Part shown: one piece after another, positions 27,492 to 36,789 of the stretch
How positions within the stretch are numbered: position 1 is the first letter of the stretch
How the letters are laid out: every line of letters starts with the position of its first letter
Assembly (NCBI RefSeq): GCF_015291725.1
Contig: NZ_CP030038.1
Coordinates: 3,709,001-3,773,000, forward strand
Origin: Bradyrhizobium sp. CCBAU 51765
Lineage (GTDB): Bacteria; Pseudomonadota; Alphaproteobacteria; Rhizobiales; Xanthobacteraceae
Reading direction: 5' to 3'
Length of the DNA stretch: 64,000 bases
Made by a program: the position numbers and the translations under genes
Notes under the pieces: generated by a model
Database searches by the model: none
What the model was told of the DNA's origin: nothing
Seen by the model: only the letters and a program-made list of their open reading frames with translations

Positions 27492-27675
27492 CCTCCGCGA
27501 GGCACACAGAAGGGAAGGCTAGTGAGCGATCAAAGCCAGGATAAACACAAAGAAATCGCGAAGCTTACGGCAGCCACGTTGAGGAAATTCACCTAGTCGT
27601 TTTACGATCTCACCACTTGGTGCGATCGCCGGGCGCGAGCTACATTTAAAGCTCAAAGATGCCGCCCAAACCTGA

Positions 27676-28143
27676 TCATGCAAGTTGCGCCAGCGCCTGG
27701 CGCGCGAGGTGATAATCGGGATCGAGAGCCAGTGCTCGCTGGAAGCATGCTCGGGCTTCGTCGCTCTCACCGGCCATCAGGTAAACATTGCCGCGGCCAA
27801 AGTGATTCTTCGCGTAGTTAGGATCTGCTTCGATTCCCGCCTCGAACGCGCTCGCCGCCCCAACCCAATCGTTGAGCATCGCTAGCGCGGTTCCTAGGTT
27901 GTTCCAAGATTGCACGAACTTCGGCGCGAGACTGGTGCTGTTGCGCAGGGCGACCACAGCTTCCTCGGGCTGCTGAAGCTTCAGCAGGCACAAGCCCAGG
28001 TGATGCCAGCTAGCCCAGTCGCGCTCGTTGATCTGAACCGCGGCGATAAACTTCTCCGCAGCTGCAAGAAAGTCTCCAGCTTGCGTCAGTTGAACACCAG
28101 CTTCCGCCAGTTGTAGCCCTTCGGGTGTGTGCTCGTCCGACAA
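27676..28143 (-). CDS. Small TPR protein, last gene of protease operon
   Basis: This 155-residue protein consists of about four tetratricopeptide repeats, for example ASWHHLGLCLLKLQQPEEAV, SWNNLGTALAMLNDWVGA and HFGRGNVYLMAGESDEA. TPR arrays bind partner proteins. It follows the CHAT protease gene by 48 bases on the same strand and is the last member of the operon. It could be an adaptor or inhibitor of the CHAT or TPR-giant protein; that is inferred from position. Confidence 0.8.
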   Translation of the reverse strand: MSDEHTPEGLQLAEAGVQLTQAGDFLAAAEKFIAAVQINERDWASWHHLGLCLLKLQQPEEAVVALRNSTSLAPKFVQSWNNLGTALAMLNDWVGAASAFEAGIEADPNYAKNHFGRGNVYLMAGESDEARACFQRALALDPDYHLARQALAQLA

Positions 28144-28191
28144 GGCGACCTCCCGTATGTTTGACCTGCACGATCGACCAGTAATAACGCA

Positions 28192-29460
28192 TCAGAGCTT
28201 CCAGTCCCCGTGAAGAAAGAAACCGGCCCAGTGTTGCTCGGCATTGAACGGCCTCCGCTCGTAATTCAAGGGCGGAGGCTTCAGTAGCATGCGGAACTCA
28301 AGTTCCTCGATCTGATCCGGAAGATAATCGCCGCGACGTGGAAACGCTGCAGGTGATGACTGGGCGAGCGTTCGCAACAACTGGTAGCGCCGCAGCGCTT
28401 CCTGAAGATCCCCGGCCGCGGTGACCAATTCAGCCGCTTTCTCCAGCAAATCGAACTGGCCCTGCAAATCGGATCGCGCAGCGCATTGCGCGGCCGTCAC
28501 GTCGCACTGGCCGACCACATCACGCACAGTCAGGTCATACACGTATCGCTGTGCTTCGCGGATGGCCGTTGCTTTGTCCCCAGCGCCTTCCGCGATCATA
28601 TGGCGCAGGCTCTCATAGGCGCGCGTAACGATAAGATAGGTCGAAAAGTCATCGAGCGGCCAGTAAGACAGCAACACTGACGCAGCGCCGGCGTACAACA
28701 GCGCGCGCGTAAGTCCAAGGACCTCATCTGAGGCCGTGACCTGACCAAGCCCAGCATCGCAGGCACTGACTGTGACGAGGCCGGCGTGCAGCTTGCGCCT
28801 AAGTATTTCATTGGCCGCCAGAAGCTCGCCGCGCAGCTCGTCGCTCGCGGGATCGGCAGCCAGGATGATTCCGGATTGCATGGCTTCCTTAGCGCCGGCG
28901 AGCCCATGACAGGCGAGGTGAAGAATGTCGACTGCGTCGTATCTTGCAAGCTCGGCGAACAGGGCTTTCTTGGTTGCGCGGGCGCCGGATAGAAGCGTGC
29001 CATGGAACGCTTCAGCCACGCTCTCTGCCTCGCGACGCGCGTACTTGAGATCACCCGTCGGATCGCCTGCGACCACGACGGGATTGCCTCCGAGGCGGGT
29101 CGCGCCACGACAAACGGACAATGCAGATGCGCTCGGCGCGTAGCAGACGGGATTGCGGAATCCCAGGATTCCTTCGGATGTCGGTAGCGCGTGAAAAGGC
29201 AGGTAGTGCAGCATGTCGTACGGTACGACGCAGACGACCTCGTCCTCGTTGCTGTGCTCGATGATGGGTTGCACAAGCGAGCGCAGCGCATTTCCGGCTT
29301 CGCTGCTACCCGCTCTGAGAAGCTTGCCTAGGTACACGGTAATTTCCTCGTAGAGCGGCTGCAGCGGGAAGCGCGTGACATGCAGGTTGCTCCTGCGCGC
29401 ACTGGCAATGAACAGGTAAATTTCGTCGCGACCGCAGAAGTACTCGGCAAGGAGAGTCAT
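28192..29460 (-). CDS. CHAT-domain caspase-like cysteine protease
   Basis: The 422-residue protein is a CHAT (caspase HetF-associated) peptidase. The catalytic dyad is intact: His185 in DILHLACHGLAG and Cys234 in VSACDAGLG. The downstream strand LLYAGAASVLLSYWPLDD is typical. The first residues (MTLLAEYFCGRDEIYLFIA) equal the strand that in one-chain TPR-CHAT proteins follows the TPR array directly. The ATG is in the same frame as the upstream TPR gene and is separated from it by TAG and one codon. A GAGGGG ribosome site overlaps that end. It probably acts as an effector protease triggered through TPR partners, in defence or regulated cell death. Confidence 0.88.
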   Translation of the reverse strand: MTLLAEYFCGRDEIYLFIASARRSNLHVTRFPLQPLYEEITVYLGKLLRAGSSEAGNALRSLVQPIIEHSNEDEVVCVVPYDMLHYLPFHALPTSEGILGFRNPVCYAPSASALSVCRGATRLGGNPVVVAGDPTGDLKYARREAESVAEAFHGTLLSGARATKKALFAELARYDAVDILHLACHGLAGAKEAMQSGIILAADPASDELRGELLAANEILRRKLHAGLVTVSACDAGLGQVTASDEVLGLTRALLYAGAASVLLSYWPLDDFSTYLIVTRAYESLRHMIAEGAGDKATAIREAQRYVYDLTVRDVVGQCDVTAAQCAARSDLQGQFDLLEKAAELVTAAGDLQEALRRYQLLRTLAQSSPAAFPRRGDYLPDQIEELEFRMLLKPPPLNYERRPFNAEQHWAGFFLHGDWKL

Positions 29461-29463
29461 CGG

Positions 29464-32400
29464 CTACCCCTCTAGAAGTGCAGCGAGCTCGTCGAGCCCA
29501 ATGACCGCGTCCACGGCGCCGCTTGCCGCGTCTCTCATCGCTCGCTCCTGGTCCGAGATCCGGCCGCGACGCTCGTCCAGCATTCCCTTCAGACCCGGCA
29601 GGTCGCGCTCCTTGAAGGAAGGTGAGGCAAGCACGTCCTCAAAAGAAGATTTCAGGAGATGCGCGAGCTTGGCCAACATCTCGATCCGCGATGGGTCCGC
29701 ATCTTCCGCAGTTCTTGGATCGACGCCACGCTCGATGATCTGTATGGCCTGCTCGACCGTCTCCAGGTGTTCGACGAGCGCGGCGTGCTCCGGAGACAGC
29801 GCCCCCCTTCCGGCCAGCTCATCGAGAAGGGTTCTCGCCTTGGACATCTCGACGTTGTGCCAGGCTTCTCCCGGACAACCCATGTCGACGTGCAGCTTTA
29901 CTGCAATCGAGTACATATTGGTCTGCTGCCCCTGCCACGCGCGCCGGCTGGTGACATCCCTAATTTCCACTCTGCGCCCCTCCGCTATGGCAAGCGCCTT
30001 GCTCACCGAGTTCAGCGCGTCGGCGTAGGCAAGACGGTCGGCATCGATTGCCGCTGCCAGCGTGTAGTACATCAAACGATCGCGGTCCGACGAGGCGGCC
30101 TGCTCGATGTCGAGTTTCTTCACGGTCTCGCGCGCGTCGGCGGCGCGACCGACGTTGAGGAGGCTGGCAGCGTATTGAAGGTACGGCGTAACGCCCGCGG
30201 CAGCCGGTCGCTCCCCGATGACCGCGAGGGCCTTCTCATAGGAATCGACCGCGAGCAGAGACTTTCCGTTGGCGTCGTAGATCAGACCGCGGGCGTAGAG
30301 CACATCGAAGGACTTACGCCTCTCCACGGCAGGTCCTTGAAGCAAATCGAGCAGGCCCAACGCGTCGTCGTAACGCCCGGCGCTGCGCAGGATTCCCGCG
30401 ACCTCGATGACTTCCTGGACATTAAAGTATCTGTCCAGGACCTGATCGAGGTCCGAGAGCAGCGGCATCAAGAGGTCGGCACACTCGACAGCGCCGGCCA
30501 GGTTGCCGACGCGATGGCAATACGTGCCTTTAATGATCATCAATTTCAGTTGGTAGTGCGCCGTGTGGTCGTAGATCCAGGCGTACTCCAGCTCGCGGCC
30601 GAGTGTCGGACTCTCGTAGCGTCCTCGCTTGGTTACAAGCTCCCGATACTGCTCCTGTACATCGAGGCTTAACGGCACATTGACCAGGAAGTGCCAGTTC
30701 TCGGCTCGTTCGAGATGTGTTGCCGCCTTCTCCAGGTCGAGCAATCGCAGATGAACGTCAGCAAGGCGAAGGTGGACGCTCTCCGCCAGGATCATGAAGC
30801 CCAGCTTCTCATAGGCCCGCATCGCCGCGGTCCATGCGAGCGCGCACTCGGCGTACTGCCGCTTCACGCCGAGGGAGTCGGCCTTCCAGGCCTGTTCGAA
30901 CGCGGATTTCAAACCCGGGAATGCGTTGAATAGATCGCCCTCTTGGGATCCGCCGGCCGAGAATATTTCGTACATTTCGGGGTTCGCGGCGGCGCGCTCG
31001 ACGAGCCACTGGATGACGCGCCGGACCTCCGCATGATCGGGACTTAGCTTCAACGCGGCGTAGAGATCGCTTAACGATTCGCGTATGTGCCGCATGTTGC
31101 GCGACTTGTTCCAATCAGTCTGACCTTCCTGTATTCCCGCTGTGATGCGGGCCAGGGCGCGCCAAAGCAGGGTCTCCGGGTCCGTGGGGGCCGCCTTCAG
31201 CGACGCATCGAGGTCCTCGAGTCCTTCCCGAGGCCAACCGCCCTCGGTTTTCGCGTAGCCGCGCCATTTAAGGGCACGCGCGTGGCCGCTCCAGTTCCCC
31301 GGAATGCGATCGAGCAGCGCGATACATTGCTCGGGCCGGCGGCTCTTGTGGCAGAGGGGGGCGATCGATTCGAGTGCCTCGTCGAACCGTCTTTGCTCGA
31401 CGAGCACCGTTGCGAGGCGCAACTCGACGTCGTCGAAAGGCTCGGAGCCGAGTGATAGGGCAAGCCCGAGCAAGTCTGCCGCTTCCTGCAGGCGTCCTTC
31501 TTCCCGCGCCCACTCAGCGAGCAAGACGAGCGCGCTGCTTCGGGAGACCTTGTCCCCGTGACCCAACAGCAGTTGAAGGCCGGACACCGCCTCGGCTTTG
31601 CGCCCGTCGCCGCGCTGGCGGTAGGCGCGGCGGAAGATGGCAAAGTCGCGCAGATCCTCGATCGAAACGTGCTCCTGGTGTGATGACGCTTGTGCCGGTC
31701 TCGATGGCGCGTCCGCGAGACGCTGCTGGCAGATTCTAATCGTTTCCGTGTATTCCTCGACGGCACGGCTGGCGTCACCGGTAGCTTCGAGAATCTGAGC
31801 CGCGGCGAACCTGAGATAAGGGCTCAACGGCGCAGCCTGAATGCCACGCTGGATTGAAGCGACTGCTTCCGGCGCGCGATTAAGGTGCAGAAGACACATC
31901 GCGCGGCGGTGATGCAGGTCCGATACGTCGTAACCACCGTGCCTTTCGCCGGGCGCCTCAAGCAGCCTATCCAGCCATACAAGCGCGTCGGCGAAATCCT
32001 CCAGCGCAAAAGCGGTACGCGCGAGCACCAGTAGTAGTGGCCTGTTCGGGCCGGCTTTCTCGTCCAGGATGCGCGCGATCCGTCGCGCCGAAGCATATTC
32101 CGCCTCACCCGCCTCATATAGTCGCGCTGCCGTCGTGCCCAGGAGCGTCACCAGGTGTTCCCGAAATGCGCGGTCGCTTGCGCTGGCCTTCCAGATCGGC
32201 AAAGCGATCAGGCGCAGCGCATGGGCTTTAGCCGAGGCGAGATCATCGGTCGACAGCGCCAGCCAGAGGAGTCTGGCGACGATGCTTAGCTGAAGGTCCG
32301 GTGAAGGCGCCCCCCTCGCGCGGCGCAGGACCCGGCCCAGCAGCTCACGCGCCTCGGCGGTCTTGCTCTCCCGTATCGCATGTTCGGACAGCGAAATGCC

Positions 32401-32778
32401 GGCGGCGCAATAAGCTCTCAGGAGCACCTCGTCGTTCGGCGTGGAGGGCACGTCGAGGAACTCGAAGCCTTCGCGGAGCAGCGACTGCGCGCGCGCGTCG
32501 TCGTGCCGACGCGCGGCGATGTGGCCGCGAGCGGTCCTCGCCCAATACCGGATCGACTCCATGTCAACGAGTCTTGCCGCACGCTCGGTCAGCATCAGCA
32601 TCGCGTCTGCCGCATCGAGGTCGCCGGCTTCGGCTGTTTCGCGAACGACGCTCTCGATTTTCGCGAGCACATCGGAATTCAGCCGCTTGGCCAGGTCGAA
32701 TGCGGAATTAGCAGTTCCTGTCCTCGCCTTGAGCAGAATGGCGATCGAATCCGAAGCAGTAGGTGAGGGTGTGCTCAT
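29464..32778 (-). CDS. Giant TPR protein, sensor half of a split TPR-CHAT
   Basis: I start it at 32778 (MSTPSPTASD), 11 bases after the subtilase stop; the frame runs a further 57 bases upstream inside the subtilase gene. The 1104 residues are almost entirely TPR-like helical repeats (for example LHHRRAMCLLHLNRAPEAV and VLYARGLIYDANGKSLLAVD). The C-terminal MSKARTLLDELAGRG is the signature that normally precedes a CHAT domain in the same chain. The protein ends at ELAALLEG, followed by an in-frame TAG and then the CHAT start. It likely recognises a trigger or scaffolds the two proteases. Confidence 0.85.
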   Translation of the reverse strand: MSTPSPTASDSIAILLKARTGTANSAFDLAKRLNSDVLAKIESVVRETAEAGDLDAADAMLMLTERAARLVDMESIRYWARTARGHIAARRHDDARAQSLLREGFEFLDVPSTPNDEVLLRAYCAAGISLSEHAIRESKTAEARELLGRVLRRARGAPSPDLQLSIVARLLWLALSTDDLASAKAHALRLIALPIWKASASDRAFREHLVTLLGTTAARLYEAGEAEYASARRIARILDEKAGPNRPLLLVLARTAFALEDFADALVWLDRLLEAPGERHGGYDVSDLHHRRAMCLLHLNRAPEAVASIQRGIQAAPLSPYLRFAAAQILEATGDASRAVEEYTETIRICQQRLADAPSRPAQASSHQEHVSIEDLRDFAIFRRAYRQRGDGRKAEAVSGLQLLLGHGDKVSRSSALVLLAEWAREEGRLQEAADLLGLALSLGSEPFDDVELRLATVLVEQRRFDEALESIAPLCHKSRRPEQCIALLDRIPGNWSGHARALKWRGYAKTEGGWPREGLEDLDASLKAAPTDPETLLWRALARITAGIQEGQTDWNKSRNMRHIRESLSDLYAALKLSPDHAEVRRVIQWLVERAAANPEMYEIFSAGGSQEGDLFNAFPGLKSAFEQAWKADSLGVKRQYAECALAWTAAMRAYEKLGFMILAESVHLRLADVHLRLLDLEKAATHLERAENWHFLVNVPLSLDVQEQYRELVTKRGRYESPTLGRELEYAWIYDHTAHYQLKLMIIKGTYCHRVGNLAGAVECADLLMPLLSDLDQVLDRYFNVQEVIEVAGILRSAGRYDDALGLLDLLQGPAVERRKSFDVLYARGLIYDANGKSLLAVDSYEKALAVIGERPAAAGVTPYLQYAASLLNVGRAADARETVKKLDIEQAASSDRDRLMYYTLAAAIDADRLAYADALNSVSKALAIAEGRRVEIRDVTSRRAWQGQQTNMYSIAVKLHVDMGCPGEAWHNVEMSKARTLLDELAGRGALSPEHAALVEHLETVEQAIQIIERGVDPRTAEDADPSRIEMLAKLAHLLKSSFEDVLASPSFKERDLPGLKGMLDERRGRISDQERAMRDAASGAVDAVIGLDELAALLEG

Positions 32779-32788
32779 TGACGGCAGT

Positions 32789-33967
32789 TCACCCTTGAGG
32801 TGCCTGAACGAGGCCTGCCCCGGTGTCACCGGCATCGACGCCAGGACTCATACCGGTCGTTGTCGCAGTCCCAATGAGACGATCCACGAGCAGCTGACCG
32901 CTGAGCTGGTCCGAATTCGACAGCTGCTGCGCCCAGAGCGCCGCAACCCCGGCGACATGGGGCGTTGCCATGCTCGTGCCGCTCATGCTGACGAGCCCGC
33001 CGGTGTGTCGCGCGGACACGATGTCGACGCCCGGTCCGGCGACGCGAGCGCCGACGTTCGAGAATGGCGCCACGGTGAATCCTTGGTGGCCGTTGTTGCC
33101 CACGGCCGCGACCGAAACGAACCCATCGGCGACCGAGGGAGGGCTGGCGGCTACTTCGAAGTCCGGGCTCAAGTCCCGGCGGCTCTCGTTCCCGGCCGCG
33201 GCGATAAGGATCGCGGGCTGCATGAACGCCCCCTGTGCCGCGATGAAGGCGGCAAGGCGCTCGAACAGCAGGATGTTCGCTCGGTAGCCTTCGAGCGCCA
33301 TCGAGGTCGCCAGCTCAGTGGGCACGCCTTCGGTCTCTAGTGACTTCACGTAGCCCGGGAAGTCGATTCCGAGAGACATCGAGATCACGTGGGCACCGCT
33401 GCTTACCGCCCATTGAATCGCCTGTGCCACCCTATCGCTGCCGCCGCCACCTTCACCGAGCACTTTGCCGATCAAGGCCTTCTTAACGCCAGGTGCGACG
33501 CCGATCCGAAGTCCTTCGATCTCGCGGCCGAAGATGGTGGCTGCGCAGTGAGTGCCGTGTCCATGTTCATCGTCGTCGCCAGCCTCAGTGAAATTCTTGC
33601 GCACGATCTCCACCCCGGCGAAGGCGGGGTGCGAGGGGATGATGCCCGTGTCGAGAACCGCGACCACGATCCCCGCGCCGGTGAAGGGTGATGTGTCGGC
33701 ACGAACGGCCTGAATACCCCAGGTCGCGCTGCCTGTCTGTGCCGCCGCGGAGGGTGCGACGGCGAAGGGCGCGATCAACTTCATCGGCACCACGGGCGCT
33801 ACTGCCTTGACGAACTTCTTTTGCGCTAAGCTGGCGGCGATCCGCGGCTGCAATTCGCCGACGTCGACTTCGGGCCTCGATATGGAGTGACCATCAGAAC
33901 CGCCGTTCCCACGAGTTCTGGCTGTAGGTTCCATCACACTCCGCAGAATGATGTACTTCCTTGTCAT
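32789..33967 (-). CDS. Subtilisin-like serine protease (S8 family), cytosolic
   Basis: The 392-residue protein has all S8 catalytic residues: Asp106 (VAVLDTGI), His137 (HGHGTHCAA), oxyanion Asn260 (AAAGNES) and Ser332 (SGTSMATPHVAG). The N-terminus has no signal peptide, so it should stay in the cytoplasm. The first 85 residues may act as an inhibitory propeptide (PRIAASLAQKKFVKAVAPVV). The start overlaps the stop of the PAS-like gene by four bases. Being in one operon with the TPR giant and the CHAT protease suggests a proteolytic cascade, in which one protease activates the other or cuts a cellular target. Confidence 0.9.
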   Translation of the reverse strand: MTRKYIILRSVMEPTARTRGNGGSDGHSISRPEVDVGELQPRIAASLAQKKFVKAVAPVVPMKLIAPFAVAPSAAAQTGSATWGIQAVRADTSPFTGAGIVVAVLDTGIIPSHPAFAGVEIVRKNFTEAGDDDEHGHGTHCAATIFGREIEGLRIGVAPGVKKALIGKVLGEGGGGSDRVAQAIQWAVSSGAHVISMSLGIDFPGYVKSLETEGVPTELATSMALEGYRANILLFERLAAFIAAQGAFMQPAILIAAAGNESRRDLSPDFEVAASPPSVADGFVSVAAVGNNGHQGFTVAPFSNVGARVAGPGVDIVSARHTGGLVSMSGTSMATPHVAGVAALWAQQLSNSDQLSGQLLVDRLIGTATTTGMSPGVDAGDTGAGLVQAPQG

Positions 33968-34296
33968 AAGTCGCCCCCGTCTGCCAGGACGTCCTCGATG
34001 TGCTTGGCAAAGACTCCTGAATCGTCTTGCGATAGTACGCCTTTTGGCGTTTTCGGATGATTGACGTGAACGATCGGTCCAGCGATACGCGCGATTTCCT
34101 TGTTGTAAAATTCCGTTCGATCAGAGCCCCACAATATGAGCATTGGGTGATCCGCGTTTTGTATAAAGCTGGCAGCGATGGAAAGGGCCGAGGGCCAATC
34201 GTCGCGTTGACCATATGGTGCGACAGGCTCCGCTGGGGTTTCTAGGCCCGTTACCGATTTCCTGCCGTTGTCAAAAGTCACCTGACGATCGACCAT
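33964..34296 (-). CDS. Short PAS-like protein, first gene of protease operon
   Basis: A 110-residue product whose middle part (WPSALSIAASFIQNADHPML, then ILWGSDRTEFYNKEIARIAG) resembles the beginning of PAS domains found at the N-terminus of sensor kinases. After about residue 75 the similarity fades (PIVHVNHPKTPKGVLSQDD), so it may be a shortened or repurposed PAS. It overlaps the subtilase start (ATGA), arguing that it is translated and part of the operon. It could be the signal input or a small regulator of the protease. It could also be a decayed kinase fragment that happens to lie in front. Confidence 0.55.
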   Translation of the reverse strand: MVDRQVTFDNGRKSVTGLETPAEPVAPYGQRDDWPSALSIAASFIQNADHPMLILWGSDRTEFYNKEIARIAGPIVHVNHPKTPKGVLSQDDSGVFAKHIEDVLADGGDL

Positions 34297-34664
34297 CTGA
34301 TGCTCCGGTCGAGAGAAAGGCAGTCAAATCAATCTGGTGGCGAGCGCATATGCGCGAACCAAAGAATTGGGTGCACGATACCACCGTTTATGCCAGTGAA
34401 TGGTGAAATGCCTCACATCTCCGTTAGCACTCAGCCGCGCGGTTGGTGGCGTAAGGCTAAGACGTCTGCCGCGCCCGTTGCATCATCCACCCGTACTGAT
34501 GAGTTGATCGAACAACCATTGTCGCTCCCGCTCTTGAGGCCATCGCGACGTTGCCGCCCGAAGTCGGTCGCTATAGGGGCAAAGCAGACATTGCTTTAGT
34601 CGCATCACGCCGCCGGGTTTATGGGTACACGGCCTAGTATGGAGCCGATTTAAAATAGAGAGCC
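34297..34664. other. Region upstream of the protease operon
   Basis: About 370 bases without a supported gene. A plus-strand open frame (34300-34599) has no ribosome binding site or recognisable motif. The promoter of the protease operon should lie near 34300-34400 on the minus strand; no clear consensus boxes were seen. Confidence 0.4.
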
Positions 34665-35020
34665 GTGCTTCTGCTGGCGTCTGGCCACATGCTCAATGTC
34701 GCTGGTATCATGCTGTATCCGGCCGGATCGCTGGCCGAGATCGCTACCATTCGTGCCCAGGCAGCGGAAAAGCTAGGTGGGATGTCGACGGGGATAGGCT
34801 TTATTGGTTCACCGGCTTGGGCGATTGGTGCTGGTGCGGCATTGGGTTTGCTGGAGGGGCAATGACGAACGTTGCGAGAAAGGATGCAGTTCTGCTGCTC
34901 CAGCGCGCTCGTGAAATGGAGCAGAGTGTGCTCGCCGCTGGTCTGCTTTTTCGCGTTGGAGAATTAAGGGAATCGGCAGGCCAATTCCGGCAGGTTGGAC
35001 GGCCGTTGCCCAGGTTGAAC
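34665..35020 (+). pseudogene. Broken hydrophobic protein gene
   Basis: Two successive plus-strand segments look like one gene with a frame change. The first (to 34865) encodes GIMLYPAGSLAEIATIRAQA and SPAWAIGAGAALGLLEG. The second (from 34862) continues with MTNVARKDAVLLLQRAREM up to about 35020, where it runs into an antisense ligase fragment. I recall similar single-chain hypothetical proteins in Bradyrhizobium, but the identity is from memory. It is probably a remnant. Confidence 0.45.
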
Positions 35021-35029
35021 GTGTCCACC

Positions 35030-35330
35030 TTAATCCCCTTGACCGTCGACAGCGAGCAGCGCCTTGAGGGCGGCCTTCCGCTCGAGCAGCGGTAACTGCC
35101 GAAGATCCCGGCCATCGAAATAGAGCAGGTCGAATGCCACCATCACGAGGTTGTCGGCCTTCGTGCGCCACTTTCCGGAAACGCTTGGTCCAGTCGAGTC
35201 CGCGCCGCGTGTAGATCCTGATCTCCTGCTTGGCGATGTGGAGTTGGGCGCGGTAGCCGTCAAATTTTGATCTCGTGAATCCATCGCTCGCCGCGGGGTA
35301 CGCGGTCGACCTGCTCGGTAAGCACCGGTT
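35030..35330 (-). pseudogene. ATP-dependent DNA ligase remnant (LigD-like)
   Basis: Pieces of a ligase adenylation domain appear in two minus-strand frames. SKFDGYRAQLHIAKQEIRIY and RRGLDWTKRF are in one, and DNLVMVAFDLLYFDGRDLRQ with LPLLERKAALKALL in another, in the correct order. A frameshift near 35165 separates them, and both ends are missing. The adenylation lysine precedes FDGYR. It is clearly non-functional. Confidence 0.7.
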
Positions 35331-35808
35331 CGATAAAGGCGGGGAAGGGCGCCTTCGTCCCGATCGCCTTCCGCTTCTGACGCTGCAACGCCACTGACAA
35401 ACTCCACGGAACAAACACATGGACTCGAGTCCTTTAGGGCCGTTCGTTCCGACGGCGAGATCTAGCGGGCGAGCTTGGCGGTGTCGGCACTAGCGGTCGA
35501 AAAGAGAAGGCCGCCTTCGCGGCGGCCTTGTCAGAAGTCTGTTCGCCAGTCAAAAGATTAGGTCCACAAAGCCAGCCCCGGGATAAAACATCTAAGGATA
35601 CAAACATCGCGCCCGGATAGTGGGAATGAAAGCAGCGGTTTGTTTCAGGAGTATGTCGTCGTCGGTAAATCGATGGTCGGACAAAGGAACTAAGGCGTGT
35701 CCTCATAAATGAACTGTCCCCCTGACGTCCGGTTTGCCGTCAACATCGGTCGAAGAGCAGCTGGCCTTCAAGGTCGCAGATGGGCCACAAGGCGACTGGC
35801 CCAGTCCT
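35331..35808. other. Intergenic stretch with one hairpin
   Basis: No gene is supported here. A hairpin with a 9-bp stem (AAGGCCGCC, loop TTCGC) at 35507-35529 is followed on the minus strand by a T-rich tract (CTCTTTT), so it could end transcripts from the ABC receptor gene at 35809-36789. Confidence 0.35.
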
Positions 35809-36789
35809 TTATTCGATCACCTCGTCGGCGCGCGCGAGGAGTTTGGGCGGTATGGAAAGTCCGATGGTCTTCGCTGTTCTCAGATTGATCGCCAATTCGA
35901 ATTTGATCGGCTGCTCGACAGGAAGATCTGCGGGGGCAGCACCATTCAAAATCTTTCCCGTATAGACGCCAAGCTGACGGGAAACATCGGTGATGCGAGG
36001 CGAGTAACTCATAAGCCCCCCATACTTCACGAAGAGCGACCATTCGTAGATCGCAGGAATTCGATTTTGCTCGCAAAGCATAGCTAGTCTCTCTCGACGC
36101 GCAATGTAGAATGCGTCTGGACTGACAAGAAGCGCAGCGTGTTTCCGGTCTTTGATCTCGCCGAAGGCAATAGCAATTTGCTCGTCCGTGCTTGCCTTCA
36201 GAACTTGGATTGTCCGCCCAAGCGACTTGGCCGCAGCTTCAGCATCCGAAGCGACTACACTCCCGTTGGGATTTGTCGGATTGATTAGAACAGCGATTGA
36301 ACCGCCTTCAGGCGTCAACTCGGCCAGGAACTCAAGTCTCTTGGCGGTGAGCTGCGGAGTGTACATGCTCACGCCGGTCGCGTTGCCTCCCGGCCTGTTC
36401 AGACTGGAAACAACACCAAGGGATACAGGGTCCATAGCGATTGCAAACACGATGGGGATCGTCTTTGTTGCAGCCGTTGTCGCCAATACCCCGTTGGTAC
36501 CGGTGGCGGCGACAATTACTTGGACCCGATCTTGAACAAAGTTTGCGGCCAATTCCGGAAACCGATCATACTTTCCCTCGGCGAAGCGGTACTCGATTGC
36601 AACGTTCTGGTTTTCCACAAAACCCCTGGAGCGAAGGCCGTCGCGAAAGGAGACAAGCAGTTCCTTGCTCTTCTCGGCGGAGTCGAAGCCAAGATAGCCA
36701 ACTACCGGAAGCGTGCCCTTCTCTGCGTATGCCGCACACGGCAAGATTACCGCGATCATGAAAAACGGAATGAACTCCCGCCGCCTCAT
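35809..36789 (-). CDS. ABC transporter substrate-binding protein (TrpX/DUF534-like family)
   Basis: I start it at 36789 (MRRREFIPFFMIAVILPCAA), which has a twin-basic N-terminus and hydrophobic signal ending near AYA. The mature part shows VVGYLGFDSAEKSKELLVSF, IPIVFAIAMDPVSLGVVSSL and RPGGNATGVSMY, all typical of the peripheral-binding family amplified in Bradyrhizobium. The length of 326 residues is normal. No permease or ATPase gene is adjacent. It is divergent from the cyclase gene. Confidence 0.85.
   Translation of the reverse strand: MRRREFIPFFMIAVILPCAAYAEKGTLPVVGYLGFDSAEKSKELLVSFRDGLRSRGFVENQNVAIEYRFAEGKYDRFPELAANFVQDRVQVIVAATGTNGVLATTAATKTIPIVFAIAMDPVSLGVVSSLNRPGGNATGVSMYTPQLTAKRLEFLAELTPEGGSIAVLINPTNPNGSVVASDAEAAAKSLGRTIQVLKASTDEQIAIAFGEIKDRKHAALLVSPDAFYIARRERLAMLCEQNRIPAIYEWSLFVKYGGLMSYSPRITDVSRQLGVYTGKILNGAAPADLPVEQPIKFELAINLRTAKTIGLSIPPKLLARADEVIE

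Noticed and set aside
34300..34599. Plus-strand open frame upstream of the protease operon
   Set aside because: No ribosome site, no motif and it lies over the likely promoter region of the operon.
35809..36789. ABC substrate-binding gene as part of the protease operon
   Set aside because: It is separated by about 1.5 kb with pseudogene fragments and belongs to a common exported receptor family.
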